DNA of 64,000 nt, taken from contig NC_049980.1 in the NCBI RefSeq assembly GCF_000003815.2, positions 17,261,100-17,325,099 on the forward strand, read 5' to 3'. This DNA comes from Branchiostoma floridae (taxonomy: Eukaryota; Chordata; Leptocardii; Amphioxiformes; Branchiostomatidae). The notes beneath the pieces are model-generated. The model saw only the letters and a program-made list of their open reading frames with translations. It was not told the DNA's origin and made no database searches. Positions 1-11,139 of the stretch are shown piece by piece; position 1 is the first letter of the stretch, and every line of letters begins with the position of its first letter. Both the position numbers and the translations under genes were made by a program.

Positions 1-152
1 TGTCTAGCATGTGTCTAGTGGATTGTCTTGGTTACATAAAAGGTTAAAGATGATAAATCAGTTTGCCCATGTGTTGTCTTATGGATGTATAGAGGAGTAT
101 ATCAATTGACATCTATTGGGACATGAGAAAAACAGAAAAAGACAAATGCTAC

Positions 153-3100
153 CTTCCCGAGTCTGAAGAGTCCCTTGACATTGTCTGGATGGATGGCTAA
201 CACTGCCTCACATGACTTCTTGGCAGTGTCATAGTTCTTTGCCTATTGTTGAAAATATTGCAATACAGGAGAATAAACAGTACACCTACTATGCAATTCA
301 AGAGTTTTTTGTGGAAACCTTATCTGTTAAGATGATGAAACTAAAGACTTGTAACAACACAAGAACATGACAAGCTCTTACCTTCAATTGAGCAGCAGCC
401 ATATTGTTGTAACTCTTGAGTCTGATGTCATCCATCTGTTTTACTATCTCACTGTCTGGCTACAAAATACAATGTCAAGTTTACAGGAAAATTGAAGTGA
501 GGAAAGTGCACTGATATTTAATTCCATCAACCTAGTCTCAAGGCAGGTTGACACAATTACAGACAACTATTGCTTCACGTAACTTCTCATCCCATATCCA
601 AATGGTTCCAAAGACAACATTTTGTATATATCTAGCTCTACAATCAACACTGCCACAATGTTTTAGCACAAAGTGTATCAACAAGAAATACCTCAGGTTT
701 TTCCTTGGATGGTGATTCAAGTATCTTAACAGCCCTGCAAAAACAGATAAAAATTTCCTGCAGTCTGAATATACATACATGTATTATGTGAAATCTATGA
801 TATAGTCTAGCTGAGACTTACGAAATTGACTAAAACCCTCAGTCCCAGCCCTCCTGCGGGTTGGATCACACTCCGGCCTTCGGCCATCAGGAAATCCTTC
901 CCGCGGTTGGGCTGGAACCTCGGGTGATATGGAATACACCGTGTTGTATTCTATATATATATATATTGGTGATCTGAGACTGACCAAGATTGCATAAAGC
1001 TTATTGTGTATCGCAGGACATACTTTTATGCCAGGCTTAAAAATGCAGAGTGGAACTAACTTACTGTTCGTAACAGTGGCAAGCAAGCATGAAGTCATTG
1101 CGGCTGTACCACCAGTTGCCTCGTTCTCTCTTCCTGTTCCTGAGGAAAAGACAAATATTCATACAGAGATAAATAATACAGCCAGCATGTCTTACCAAAA
1201 CAACATGTACAACATAAGATATTCATAAATCATAAAGGAACATAAAGTTAACTTCTTTTCATATCATCAATTGAGTTATAAAAGTTATACTTCATACTAA
1301 CGTTACTAATTGATTCAAGTTATAGAATCCCATATGAATTGGTGTTGTAAAATCCAAGCTGTTCCCAAATAATTATTGGTATTTTGTTTACCCAAGTGTG
1401 CGCTTGTCCTCTGCACTCATAGTGAAGAATTCTGGCTTGTCTTGTGCATTCAGTAACTGCAGCTCATATGTGATTGTGGCATTTTCTGGAATGTCTGGTT
1501 CTCTGTAAACAAAGAGGGGAACATTATAATATGGCATCTATGTTATAAATACAAATCTNNNNNNNNNNNNNNNNNNNNNNNNNNNNNNNNNNNNNNNNNN
1601 NNNNNNNNNNNNNNNNNNNNNNNNNNNNNNNNNNNNNNNNNNNNNNNNNNNNNNNNNNTTGATTTCTCTTGTTTTTTGGTCTTACAGTGTTTTAAATATT
1701 GACAATCAAATAAGACATTTTGTCAATGCTGGAAACCAGAGCATCAATACACTTAATACGCATGAAATGTTCCTGGAAAAATGTCCAACAATACAGAAAG
1801 TTCTCAAAATTATATAGAATTTAGCATTCAGCAATATCTTTAAAAAAAAATCTCAATAGCAACATAATCTTATAAAATGTAAAATGCAAGTATGGTACAA
1901 TAAATACATGTGTAGAGTCCATTCCGAGACACCATGAGGGTTTTTAGACAATAATTGTAATAAGTTGGAATTATTTTGAATAAAAGAATATCTAAGCCCC
2001 AACAGTTATAATTTTTTCAAAAAAATTAATATGGAAGTTTGAATCTATTTGAATTCCTTTGAATACTTTGGAAACATTTTGAAAGAGATCACACAAAAAT
2101 CTCTTCATTTACAATGATTTTCAAATATCTGCAGGATTCTTTCACTTTTAGAAATATTCACAAAAAATGGTAAACCTTGCCAAATGGTAGAATTAATTTA
2201 TTGCCCCATAAAAGTTAGCCCCTTTTGTCTGCCTGGTATATTTTTAGATTTCACTGATAGGCACTGGTGGGTCCTTTGTGGTAGGCCTTTGACATGACAC
2301 CTAATCATACTTTGCAAGGATGTGTGAATTGCTTTCTTCCTAGCCCACTGACCCAATATTACAAAAAATGGTAGAAAATGGTAAATAATGGCAAAATGCT
2401 GTTACCATTGTTTACAAACTGTTAGAAGTATTCTGTTCCACATCATGAATATTTCAAAGGTTTGAGACCGGGGAAAATATTTAGAAAGTTAAAATAGCAT
2501 TAGAAATATTTCAAAAGTATAAAATCTCCTGGATATATAATTGAAAACAATTGAAACCATTTGTAAATGATGACAATGGCAACCCTCGCGGTGACTTGGA
2601 ATCGACTCTACTGTTGTTTTCTTTTTGTAATTGTGGATTGCCTAAGTGCTACACAATGGTGAATGATATTATCTTACCTTCCGGTTGAGCCATATGCATA
2701 TAGGGCATCTACAATTACTTCACACGTCTCTCCCATACCCATAAGGGAAACACAGAGGTCCCAGGCTGCAAAACAGGGAGAAAAGCAGGGTGGTCAGGGC
2801 TTACATTATACAGTGGAAGCCAGTTAATTGCACATCGGATTAACGCACACTTCTGTTAACTGCACGGAATCCCCAAGTCCCAAACCGATACGGTCCAGCT
2901 TGATAACTTCGCATTATTGCACCAGCCGGATAATTGCACGAAACTCACTGGCAAATACACTCAAGCACACAAGCACTTCCAGCTGGAACTCAACACTAAC
3001 CTTGGACGACATCTCCCTCCTGCAGTCCAAAAGTGATCTCATCATGTTGATCGACAGTTGTCCCATCCTCTAACCTCCCTCTGCTCCAGATGGTGACATC

Positions 3101-4121
3101 CTGACCTGGGCGTGGCCTGGTACTCTCATCTCCACCCTTCACTATTACCTATGGTACAGGTGAACTGAGTTAGAAGGAAACCATGGTAAAAATCATCATG
3201 CATCTTTCAGTGGTACCATTGTTTGTTTGTATAGATGTATGAGAAGCTTCTAGATACAGCACTCGAATGTGTTTCTTGAAACAGCTCGCATTTCATTCAC
3301 ATTTAATAGTTGGCAGCCAAAACCTCTGTTCCGTAAGACTGGGTCTAAAATACTTCTCATATCAATAGGCTACCACTTACAGCTAAATTTGCACATATCT
3401 GGAAATGGGCACCAGATATCTAATAAATATAATGTGTGTGCAAACACAATTATTTTAAGCACAATGTGAAAGAAGTGCAATGACTACAATAGAAACTGCA
3501 ACCTTTCTTTCAATTCTTTCCACACTCTGGAATCAACAGGTGGCACAACTTCTCAACTTGCTGCTATGATAGTCAATCCAAATAACTCTTCAACCAAACT
3601 ACATGTATGTCCTTCATAACGAAAATATCTAATGTAACGTTACAAGGTCACAACTTTAACGTTACCTTTTTCTTTAATTTTCCGTTTCCCAAAATGTCCA
3701 GCCATTCAGGATCAGACTCCTCCTCTGCCTCTTTCATGTCTTCTGTTGCTTCTTTCGCATATCCTTCTCCTTCTTCCACCTTACCAATACCCCCGCCATC
3801 ATCGGTAGAGGAGGAGCTACCGTTCAGTTTAAGGTTTTGTGAAACATCGCCTTTGCCCTCTTCCACCTTCCCAATTCTATTGACGCCTTCAAAAGAACTC
3901 TCCGTGCTAAAGGCGTTTTGTATGTTTTCTTCATATCCTCCAATTTTAGTGTCTTCATTAACAAGATCTTGCACCCTTTCTTCTTCCATGGGGCCGTTTG
4001 TAAGGTCTGTACAACCCAGAGTGTCTGGGTGTTTATTTTCTCCAGTCACGTCCTCACGTGTTCCATCATCCATTTTGGGCACGTCGCACAGGTCGGTGTC
4101 GTAAAGTGGCACCGGAAACAC
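153..4121 (-). CDS. FKBP8: FKBP8-like peptidyl-prolyl isomerase with TPR domain (3' end off window)
   Basis: Eight exons on the minus strand, transcript order: 4121-3666, 3148-3001, 2765-2678, 1502-1392, 1139-1065, 734-692, 459-382, 242-153. All have GT/AG borders and phases that join into 363 codons. Exon 1 is acidic and ends in [14 protein letters not shown], very like the vertebrate FKBP8 linker. Exons 2-4 form the FKBP domain, with DVVQAWDL, AYGSTG and a final ITYELQLL strand. Exons 5-8 form the TPR helices ([33 protein letters not shown]). In vertebrates FKBP8 is a tail-anchored mitochondrial/ER protein that binds BCL2 and HSP90; the last TPR helix and the membrane anchor would lie left of position 1. 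Translation may start at 4121 or at the in-frame ATG at 4073. The pocket Trp and Tyr of canonical FKBPs are present here, whereas human FKBP8 has Leu at the Trp position. The family call is firm; catalytic activity is inferred. Confidence 0.93.
840..968. repeat. GC-rich palindromic block followed by TA microsatellite
   Basis: Lies in the FKBP8 intron between exons 5 and 6. A GC-rich stretch (about 842-935) stands out from AT-rich surroundings and holds an imperfect inverted repeat (CCAGCCC near 846, GGGCTGG near 908) and a short CGGCCTTCGGCC hairpin. A TA run follows at about 954-966. It reads like a fragment of a dispersed repeat, but no ends can be defined. Confidence 0.4.
1559..1658. other. 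Assembly gap (100 N)
   Basis: Exactly 100 N, the usual placeholder for a gap of unknown size. It falls in the FKBP8 intron between exons 3 and 4, so no coding sequence appears to be missing. Confidence 0.99.
1912..2611. mobile_element. 700-bp non-autonomous DNA transposon with about 31-bp inverted ends
   Basis: The left end begins GTAGAGTCCATTCC and the reverse complement of the right end begins GTAGAGTCGATTCC. The ends match at about 26 of 31 positions. A TGT trinucleotide flanks both sides (1909-1911 and 2612-2614) and may be a 3-bp target duplication. The inside is AT-rich with no open frame of note. It sits in the FKBP8 intron between exons 3 and 4. The superfamily is not assigned. Confidence 0.7.
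2811..2955 (+). repeat. Dispersed repeat with pogo/Tigger-like end (copy 1)
   Basis: Begins CAGTGGAAGCCAGTTAATTG directly after a TA. The same sequence recurs in inverted orientation at 16660-16830, sharing stretches such as GATAACTTCGCATTATTGCACC. The CAGTxGAA...TTAA start after TA resembles the ends of pogo/Tigger-type Tc1-mariner elements. This copy diverges after about 2955 and lacks a recognisable right end. It lies in the FKBP8 intron between exons 2 and 3. Confidence 0.65.
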
Positions 4122-4519
4122 TCCAGATTCTCACACACCTACCAGAACTGAGTCTTGGGAATGTGTAGCACCACTTGATTGTAGATAAGATGGAGAGTAC
4201 GAGAGATTTAGAGATGGATTTGGAGACAAAAATCAAGCCCGGAAGTCTTGTCGTCGGATCGAAGGCTGAAGTAGAGTAAAGGTCGAAAGACCGGTTCATT
4301 CTAAATTGGGGGAGGGACAATAGAGACTGAGACTGAAATTTTCAGATAAATATTGCAGAGTAGAGTGTAAAGATGGATGTAACATACATATTTAATTATA
4401 AAACAAGTATTTTAAGAAGCATTTGGTCTGATACTCGATGCAAATTATACTACAAATTTTTCGTCCCTAGGATGAAGAAGGACTGGTCCAATCCCGTCAG
4501 TCACAGCAAAGTTGTCAAC
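4122..4519. promoter_or_regulatory. Divergent FKBP8 / TXNDC5 promoter interval
   Basis: Only 398 bp separate the FKBP8 start codon (minus strand) from the TXNDC5 start codon (plus strand), so both promoters and 5' UTRs must lie here. No TATA box is obvious at a suitable distance on either strand. The short frames running through this interval do not look like protein. The role is inferred from gene layout. Confidence 0.6.
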
Positions 4520-7500
4520 ATGGCGGGTCTGTGGTGCAAATTTGCGCTCCGTGCAGTTGTCGTCTTCTCTCTCGTGCTTTCCCTCGTCCTGGGACAGAGT
4601 CTGGACGACGAGTACAAACATCTCTACGACAGGCACATGTTCGAGGAGGCTATAGAGGCTGCGCCGCATTTCATCATGTTTTTCGCGCCATGGTGAGTGT
4701 TTGAATGTTGGAGGCGGGTTTCAAGGGGAGTGGCAGATTATTAGGGGGGATATAAAACTAGATGTGCCGTTATAAAATCTGTAATCTTCCCAGACCCTAC
4801 AGTTATCAAGTTTATCTTCTTTAAAATGAGTTACGAAGACCCTATTTCATGTTTATCATTTTATCGGTTAAATCTAACACCGGGACATAAAGACCACTGG
4901 CTTTGAAGCAAGCAATAGGTAAGCGCCACGTAGCAAAACAGATCGATTATTCATACAAACTTCTGATCACTTCCGGCTAGACTAACGTTCATGGACAAGG
5001 TTTGACAACTGAATTTTAAGTGATTTCTACGGGGAAAGTTTAATCAAGAAAGTAATGTCCCTGGCCTAGAAACCTCCTTGTAAGAAATTGAAGTTGTGTC
5101 GAATGCCACGTGTCGACATTGTCTCGTGCTTTTGTGTTGAGTATAAATAAATCGATCAATTTTGCACTGTTTGCAGATGGAGTGACAACACGGTGTTAGC
5201 CCTAAGGGGATGCATATGAAACTTCATTCATTTTTCTTTTGATGATTGAAAATATTTGAAATACTCAGGACTGTCTTGTTTAAGAAATAAATCTCCTGGT
5301 ATGGCAGATCAATATCACTAAGGTTTGGTGGGAGTTTTGTGGAACATAAAGTTCTTTACCAATTTAATCAACTGGTTCTATGCATCCTCCTACGCAGGGA
5401 CATCCAGACAGGTAGTTTGGCTGTTGGATGTCCCTGCTTAGGAGGATGGTTCTATGAATAGGCCACCATTTTCATTCAGGAAAATTTTACCATTAAACTA
5501 CAATGGAGCAGTTCAACAACTTTCCTTTGTACTAGTAGTAAGTTGGCCTAAATTTGTGTACATTTGCATTGCAGTAAATTTTTTCATAAATGTAAGACTT
5601 ATGTACGTACATAAAAACTGAAATTTTGATAATTTTCAACAAACAGGTGTAGATAATTTACAGTGTTCGTGTTTATTTTTCAACTTTAAAACTTGGTATT
5701 CGGTATGTCATGTAAGCGCTTATATTGACCCAAAATTCTTTTTTTCTAAATTTGTTTCGCCCTGCCGCTCCATGTTTTTTTACAAACCAAGAACCTACAA
5801 ATTAAATTGATGTGGCCTAATTATCTTTTTGTTGACAGGTGTGGCCACTGTAAGAGGGTAATGCCTGTCTTTGATGAGCTGGCAGACAAGTACAACTTAC
5901 AGCAGTCTCCGAGACCTCCCCTCTACCTGGCAAAAGTATGTCCATTACAGTCATGGCTGTAACAACATAGAGAAATTAATTTAAGTAAATCACTCTGTTA
6001 TCGTCTTTTTACTCTGGAAACCATTGCATGTTTTTTATCATGTTAAATCAAGTGTATTATCTTTCCACAGGACAGGGTGTCTTTTTGGTATTTTTAGCAT
6101 ACTTGATATTCTGTCGAAGGTATCATGTTACACAGGACGATAGATTAGTGAATAAATCAATAAGCACATAGAAATTTATACAAGGGAAAATTCATAGAAA
6201 ATGCACTACAGAAAGAATGACTTTCACCTATTTCAAACTGTAAAAGATTCTTCACATACATTGCATTACAGTAAGAGAGATGACAAATCTTGAGGATTTA
6301 TTTTGCATGCAGCCTAATGACTAGCCAACTGGACCCTTTCAGCAGTACAGTCAAATATTGGCTACTGCTCGAGTCCATGATCATGTTATTTCTAAAGTAC
6401 CAGGGCTCGAAATACTGGGTGCATATGAACCCTGGTGCACCCAAAATTGGAGCTGTGCACCCAATTTTTTTTCTGTGTGTGCACTGTTGCACCCAAATAT
6501 TTTTTTGTAGGTTTCATATGTAAAGATATCAAAGTATACTAGTATACACCATATTCTTAACATCTTAGTGTTAGAAAGATAATAGAATGCCTGTCATAGT
6601 ACTTGTTTACAAATTTGAAGTTTGAATTCGGGTTTGTTAAAATTAGCTGACATTCTACTTTATTTTATGTGGTGCACCCACATTTTTTGCATCCGTGCAC
6701 CTAATCCCAAAAATGAATTTTGAGCCCTCAGTACTAGTACCCAGAAGATGCTGAGCTTTGTTTATTTGCAGGTGGACTGTACATCAGAAATTGCCTTATG
6801 TGATGAGCATGGAGCCACAGGATACCCAACGTGAGACATTCATATTGACATTTTCAATGATATTATCACAATTATATAGGTATAAATCCCTAAAACAAAT
6901 AATGTAAAATGAATTGTGAAAATTGTGATAATAAGAATTGAGTGACTGTACAATTGTCCAGATACTGTGATGGACTTAGAAGATAAGGCTGGTCATGGGT
7001 CATTAGTGCTACACATTGGACTAACATAGTTGATATGGATCATGTTTACATCTATTCTGCTAGCTTAGTCATACTTGCCTTTTGTATTTTTATTCCTTTA
7101 TGCAAATTGTAACTTACATGTTCATGTGTACATGAGAGTTGTACTAAGAATCAATGGTACCTATGTAATGTTTTCTTCCAGCTTCAAGATGTACAGGCCT
7201 GGCCAGGAAGTAGATCGGTACAAAGGCGAGAGGACAGCCAAGGCATTTGAGGATTACTTTACACAAATGACATCAGAAGTTGCAAAGGTATTTTTCCATC
7301 CCTCTGGGTTTTTAAACAATCTATTTTTCCTAGATCATGCTTTGTCTAGATCATCATATGTCCACTAAGTTCATTCTCTAGTCGTTAACAATTATCTTCT
7401 TTTTGTCCATACCAGCCTGTGCCACCTGAACCAAAACATGGTCTGTACAGTTTGGAAGCCGCTAACTTTCAGGACCATGTTGCAAAAGGTCTTCACTTTA

Positions 7501-9704
7501 TCAAGTTCTATGCTCCTTGGTGTGGACACTGCAAAAGGCTGGCTCCAACATGGGAGGAGCTAGCTACAACATTCGAACACGAGGAACATCTCACAATTGC
7601 CAAGGTATTATCTTCTTACTTCATCACTGGATTTGTACCTAATAATTTAGCATATTGTTTAATATCCATGTTATATTTTCTTTTCTCATAATAATGAATG
7701 AAGACTTTTATTGTACAGTTTTGCCCAACCGAGCTAAGTACAGGTCACAACAAGTCAAGATATATACATATAAAAGTATCACAAATCTAGTCTATAATAA
7801 CACAGCACTATTTTTATGCTACAGGTTGACTGTACCCAGGACTATGATGTGAAGGGATACCCAACTATTTTACTCTTCAGGGATGGGGATAAGGTAAGTT
7901 TTTTGTTGGTTGCCCATGTAATGAGGGTTGGGTGGGATTTCAGCTAGACTATGTCTCCAAAATTCTTAAGCCATAAAATTTATGGTGTAAAGACATTGTC
8001 TTAAGATATTAACTTTTAATTAAGTTAATGCCACCTTTCCCTGTTATTTGTATGTTCAAAGTCAATATTAGTAATCTATTTTTAGCTGGAGAGGTACAGT
8101 GGAGGACGAAGCCATGCTGAACTGAAAACCTATGTGTCGTCCAAGTTGGAAGAGTCCAATTTGTTTTGGGAAAAGGAGGCACTGAAGCCGAAGGAGACAG
8201 TAAAGATCCAGAAAAGTGGGGAAGGACCTAAGGAGCCAAAGGGAGAAATGCCTGCTGAACCAGAGGTAAGGTTACTGGTACATGTGTTCAGAATTCTGGA
8301 ATATCTTTGATGTGCTAATTGTTTTACAAGGCCAGGAAAGGCATTGTTTTGAAATGTTCCAAAAGCTTTGTATATACATGTATGTAGAGGGACATCAATT
8401 AAAGCCATCTTTATGCTTGAAGCCTTCCTTTGCATCTTCATTACTATGCTATTCTGGTAAACATTCCCTTGTCTATGGAAACAAGCTGCTTAAAGTTAAT
8501 ATTGTTAAAATGTTTCAGGATTTGTGTTGCTTTAATAGACTTAATGACTGTTTCTAGTTCCTTTTGGTGATGTGTCAAACATTGTTTATTTACAATATAA
8601 AGACATCCTTGAATAGATTGATGAGTTTGTTATGTTCAAAAATATTCTGGTTCCTGCTTGAAATGCCCTGTCTGCCAACCCACAACATTGTTGTTTCATC
8701 AGCCACATTAGCAGTCAAGAACAATTCTTTCTTTTTTTTTCAGAGCAAAGTACAGGCCTTAGATTCTGACACATTCCAAACAGAGATCAGCAAAGGGATC
8801 ACTTTTGTTAAGTTCTATGCACCATGGTGAGTGTGGACTAAATCAATTTGGTACTCAACTCATGTTGTTGTTAGCTGTGTATTTAACGACATAAATAAAG
8901 ATAGTAATTTGAAGCAGTGGATTGCTTTAACCTTGCAGTGTTCACTTTTAGGTGTGGTCACTGCAAGCGGCTGGCCCCCACATGGGATGCCCTGTCACAC
9001 AAGTTTCCTGACCAGCCTCACGTGAAGATTGCTAAAGTAGACTGTACCATGGCAGAGAACAAGGAACTCTGTCAGGACCAGAAGGTGGGCTGTCAGATAT
9101 TCTTAGGAAGTGTCAGAATTTAAAAAAACAAACAAATGTTCTTGCTACACTGGTCTAGGCTTCTATAAATCTAGTTTGATTTTAGAGGAAATGTGTCAAT
9201 GACAACCTCTCCATGAGAATTCAGTCATTGCACTTCTTCTATCCCTCACCATAGATACGAGGGTACCCTACACTCATTCTGTTTCGAGGAGGCAAGGCAG
9301 AACAATACAAAGGGCCCAGGGACCTCACAGAACTACATGCATTTGTCCGGAGGACCTTACGTGATGAACTATAAGAGTGGATTGTCACACACACTTGCTT
9401 TTCCAGGTTTTTATGTCTGGTTGTTTTTTCAGGGTGTAATGTGTTGAAGGTTTCCCTGCTCTTCTACTTATAATGTGGTGGTCATCAATGGAGGTGATGG
9501 CAATGACTTCTCTATAACATTAACATGAAAATGTAAGGCTTAAGTTCTTATACTTGTTCCGTATCTGTTTGTTTGTTGTAGGTGACAGGCTACCCCACAC
9601 TGATTCTCTTTAAGAATGGAGGGAGGATAGCAGACTACAATGGTGCCAGGACTCTGGAGTCTCTACATTCCTATGTTGTTGAAAAGACACACGATGAGCT
9701 TTGA
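4520..9704 (+). CDS. TXNDC5: TXNDC5-like ER protein disulfide isomerase, three thioredoxin domains (copy a)
   Basis: Exons: 4520-4692, 5839-5935, 6772-6830, 7182-7287, 7416-7604, 7825-7893, 8086-8265, 8744-8826, 8952-9084, then either 9255-9374 or 9582-9704. Phases match throughout, giving 402 or 403 residues. The start is the ATG of MAGLWCKF, which opens a hydrophobic signal peptide (about residues 1-25); an upstream in-frame ATG at 4373 is less suitable. Three thioredoxin domains each carry APWCGHCK, with CGHC near residues 59, 181 and 320. The protein ends in an ER-retrieval signal, RDEL or HDEL depending on the last exon. TXNDC5 (ERp46) introduces disulfides into nascent ER proteins, accepting electrons onto peroxiredoxin 4. 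Exon 6 reads [14 protein letters not shown], six residues shorter than the same exon in the tandem copy, which removes part of a helix and a cysteine of domain 2. A head-to-tail paralogue follows at 11140. Confidence 0.95.
5375..5456. mobile_element. 66-bp palindromic hAT-like MITE with 8-bp target duplication
   Basis: A 66-bp hairpin (5383-5448) has 24-bp arms with a single mismatch, starting CATCCTCCTA and ending TAGGAGGATG, around an 18-bp loop. It is flanked by perfect 8-bp direct repeats GTTCTATG at 5375-5382 and 5449-5456. An 8-bp duplication and ends beginning CA fit the hAT superfamily. It lies in intron 1 of TXNDC5a. Confidence 0.82.
6396..6734. mobile_element. About 330-bp inverted-repeat element with GTGCACCCAA repeats
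   Basis: The left end reads CAGGGCTCGAAAT and the right end reads as its near inverse (ATTTTGAGCCCTC). The flanks are AGTAC on both sides (6396-6400 and 6730-6734), a possible 5-bp duplication. The inside has several copies of GTGCACCCAA in both halves. It lies in intron 2 of TXNDC5a. The ends are supported by sequence; the superfamily is unknown. Confidence 0.55.
9255..9374 (+). CDS. TXNDC5: TXNDC5a alternative terminal exon 10A, ends RDEL
   Basis: Preceded by a good acceptor (CCATAG) and read in phase 0 from exon 9. It encodes 39 residues starting [14 protein letters not shown], with the cis-proline of the thioredoxin fold (GYPT), and ends RTLRDEL followed by TAA. It therefore completes domain 3 and supplies a KDEL-type retrieval signal. 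There is no AATAAA between this stop and exon 10B, so choice between the two exons is more likely by splicing than by early polyadenylation. Confidence 0.85.
   Translation: MRGYPTLILFRGGKAEQYKGPRDLTELHAFVRRTLRDEL
9582..9704 (+). CDS. TXNDC5: TXNDC5a alternative terminal exon 10B, ends HDEL
   Basis: Preceded by TTGTAG and read in phase 0 from exon 9, the same phase as exon 10A. It encodes 40 residues starting [14 protein letters not shown], with the same cis-proline motif, and ends EKTHDEL followed by TGA. It is clearly a duplicate of exon 10A with diverged sequence. Either exon, but not both in series, can follow exon 9, because exon 10A carries a stop. Confidence 0.85.
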   Translation: MTGYPTLILFKNGGRIADYNGARTLESLHSYVVEKTHDEL

Positions 9705-11055
9705 TGCCAACTGGAGATAGAGACAGGGATAGTTTTAAGCAGGGATAGTTTTAAGCCTTACTTACCTACATTTTTTTCTTTTGTTTGGACCACTTTTTTG
9801 GCTTCTATAACTTTTTGTCACTTGAAGTTTACCCTTTGTTTGAAATAACTTACTACATATCTAGTAATAATTATATTATTGTTAAGTTCAAGAGAACAGC
9901 AATGGAAAAAGTTGGCTTGTTATTAAAGGTCCTTCTCAAGTCATTTCACATGGAAAGGTATGAGCATGTTTTCCTTCAATCAAAATTAAGTTTTTTACAA
10001 GTTAATTGTCAGTTGATGAAAGGCATAATGTAAGTTATCATGAAATGACAAAAGTGCTTCTTTTTGGCATCAATGCAAAACCACCCACACAGCAGTGAGT
10101 CTGTATTTCATTTATAATACAAGGGATATATTGAGCTTTTGTCAGAGAGCAATTGGAATTATGGTTGGCCAGAAAGAAACACTGTCTTTTCCAAGTTGTA
10201 ACTGGAGCTGCCTGGGTAGTTGTTCCTTCCCATTTTACCTTCTATGCAAGGCATATGATATTTCATTTACCTATAGTAATGCAAGAAAGCAGTCGATCAT
10301 TAAATTTTCATGGAATGAGATTTAGTGTCAATGAGATTGTGCAATAAGACAGATATAAGAAATGATTTGAAGAGTATTAGTTATTAATTGATACCTTTTA
10401 TATTTATTCTATTCTGGAAGCACATCAGTTAATACTTAGTACATACCCAAGGCTTGGTCTCACCTATTTTTGGATATGCATCAGAATCTATCATATCACT
10501 TTTCACCCTTCACTGTTTTGTTTCAGACATACATTGAATGTAGAATTTCTCACATAAAATGTCTAGGTTGTAGTTATTACATTTTGCAAAATGGTAATTC
10601 GTAAATCCCTTTTGTAACTTGTGTAAAGAAAATTATTAAAAAAAGCAAAGATTGTGACGTCCATTGTTGTCTTATTTGTGATTACATTAAAGTTTTTAAA
10701 CAAATTATAAGTTTTCTCTTCTACCTCTCTGAAAGTACCTCTTATGGACTGGGACAAGTGGAATGTTAATAGAATATTCTAAACGTATGAAAGTTTGAAA
10801 CTAATGAGTACAATGTAGAGGCGCTTTCCACCTTAAGCAGGCTGTATGAAAATGACCTACCTGGTCTACTTTTCATTTGTATCATTGGTCACAGTGGCAC
10901 TACAGGGATAGTCATCAAAGGATTCCAAAGTTGATGGGAACTTTTAATGATGAAATATTCAACAAACAAATATTGTAAGGTTATCAGCTCACATGTGGAC
11001 TCCTTTCATTGGTTGTCTTGATCAAAATGATTAAATCTTAATGGAGATGGTGCTG
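9705..11055. other. TXNDC5a 3' UTR and spacer to tandem copy
   Basis: AT-rich sequence without a credible coding exon. An ATTAAA at 9922-9927, about 220 bp past the HDEL stop, could serve as a polyadenylation signal; this is weak. The frames of 60-80 codons here have no recognisable protein features. Confidence 0.5.
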
Positions 11056-11061
11056 TATAAA
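11056..11061 (+). promoter_or_regulatory. TATA box of TXNDC5b (candidate)
   Basis: TATAAA lies 79 bp before the start codon, which would place transcription start about 50 bp upstream of the ATG. It indicates that the tandem copy has its own promoter and is not read only through from TXNDC5a. Confidence 0.45.
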
Positions 11062-11139
11062 CAGTCCATGTGAGTAGAACAGCACACTAGTACTTCTGAT
11101 CAAGGAGGTTATCTCTATAACCTTGCTCTGACAAAAAAT

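Noticed and set aside
5383-5448. microRNA precursor hairpin
   Set aside because: The exact 8-bp flanking duplication indicates a transposon insertion; without small-RNA data the MITE reading is preferred.
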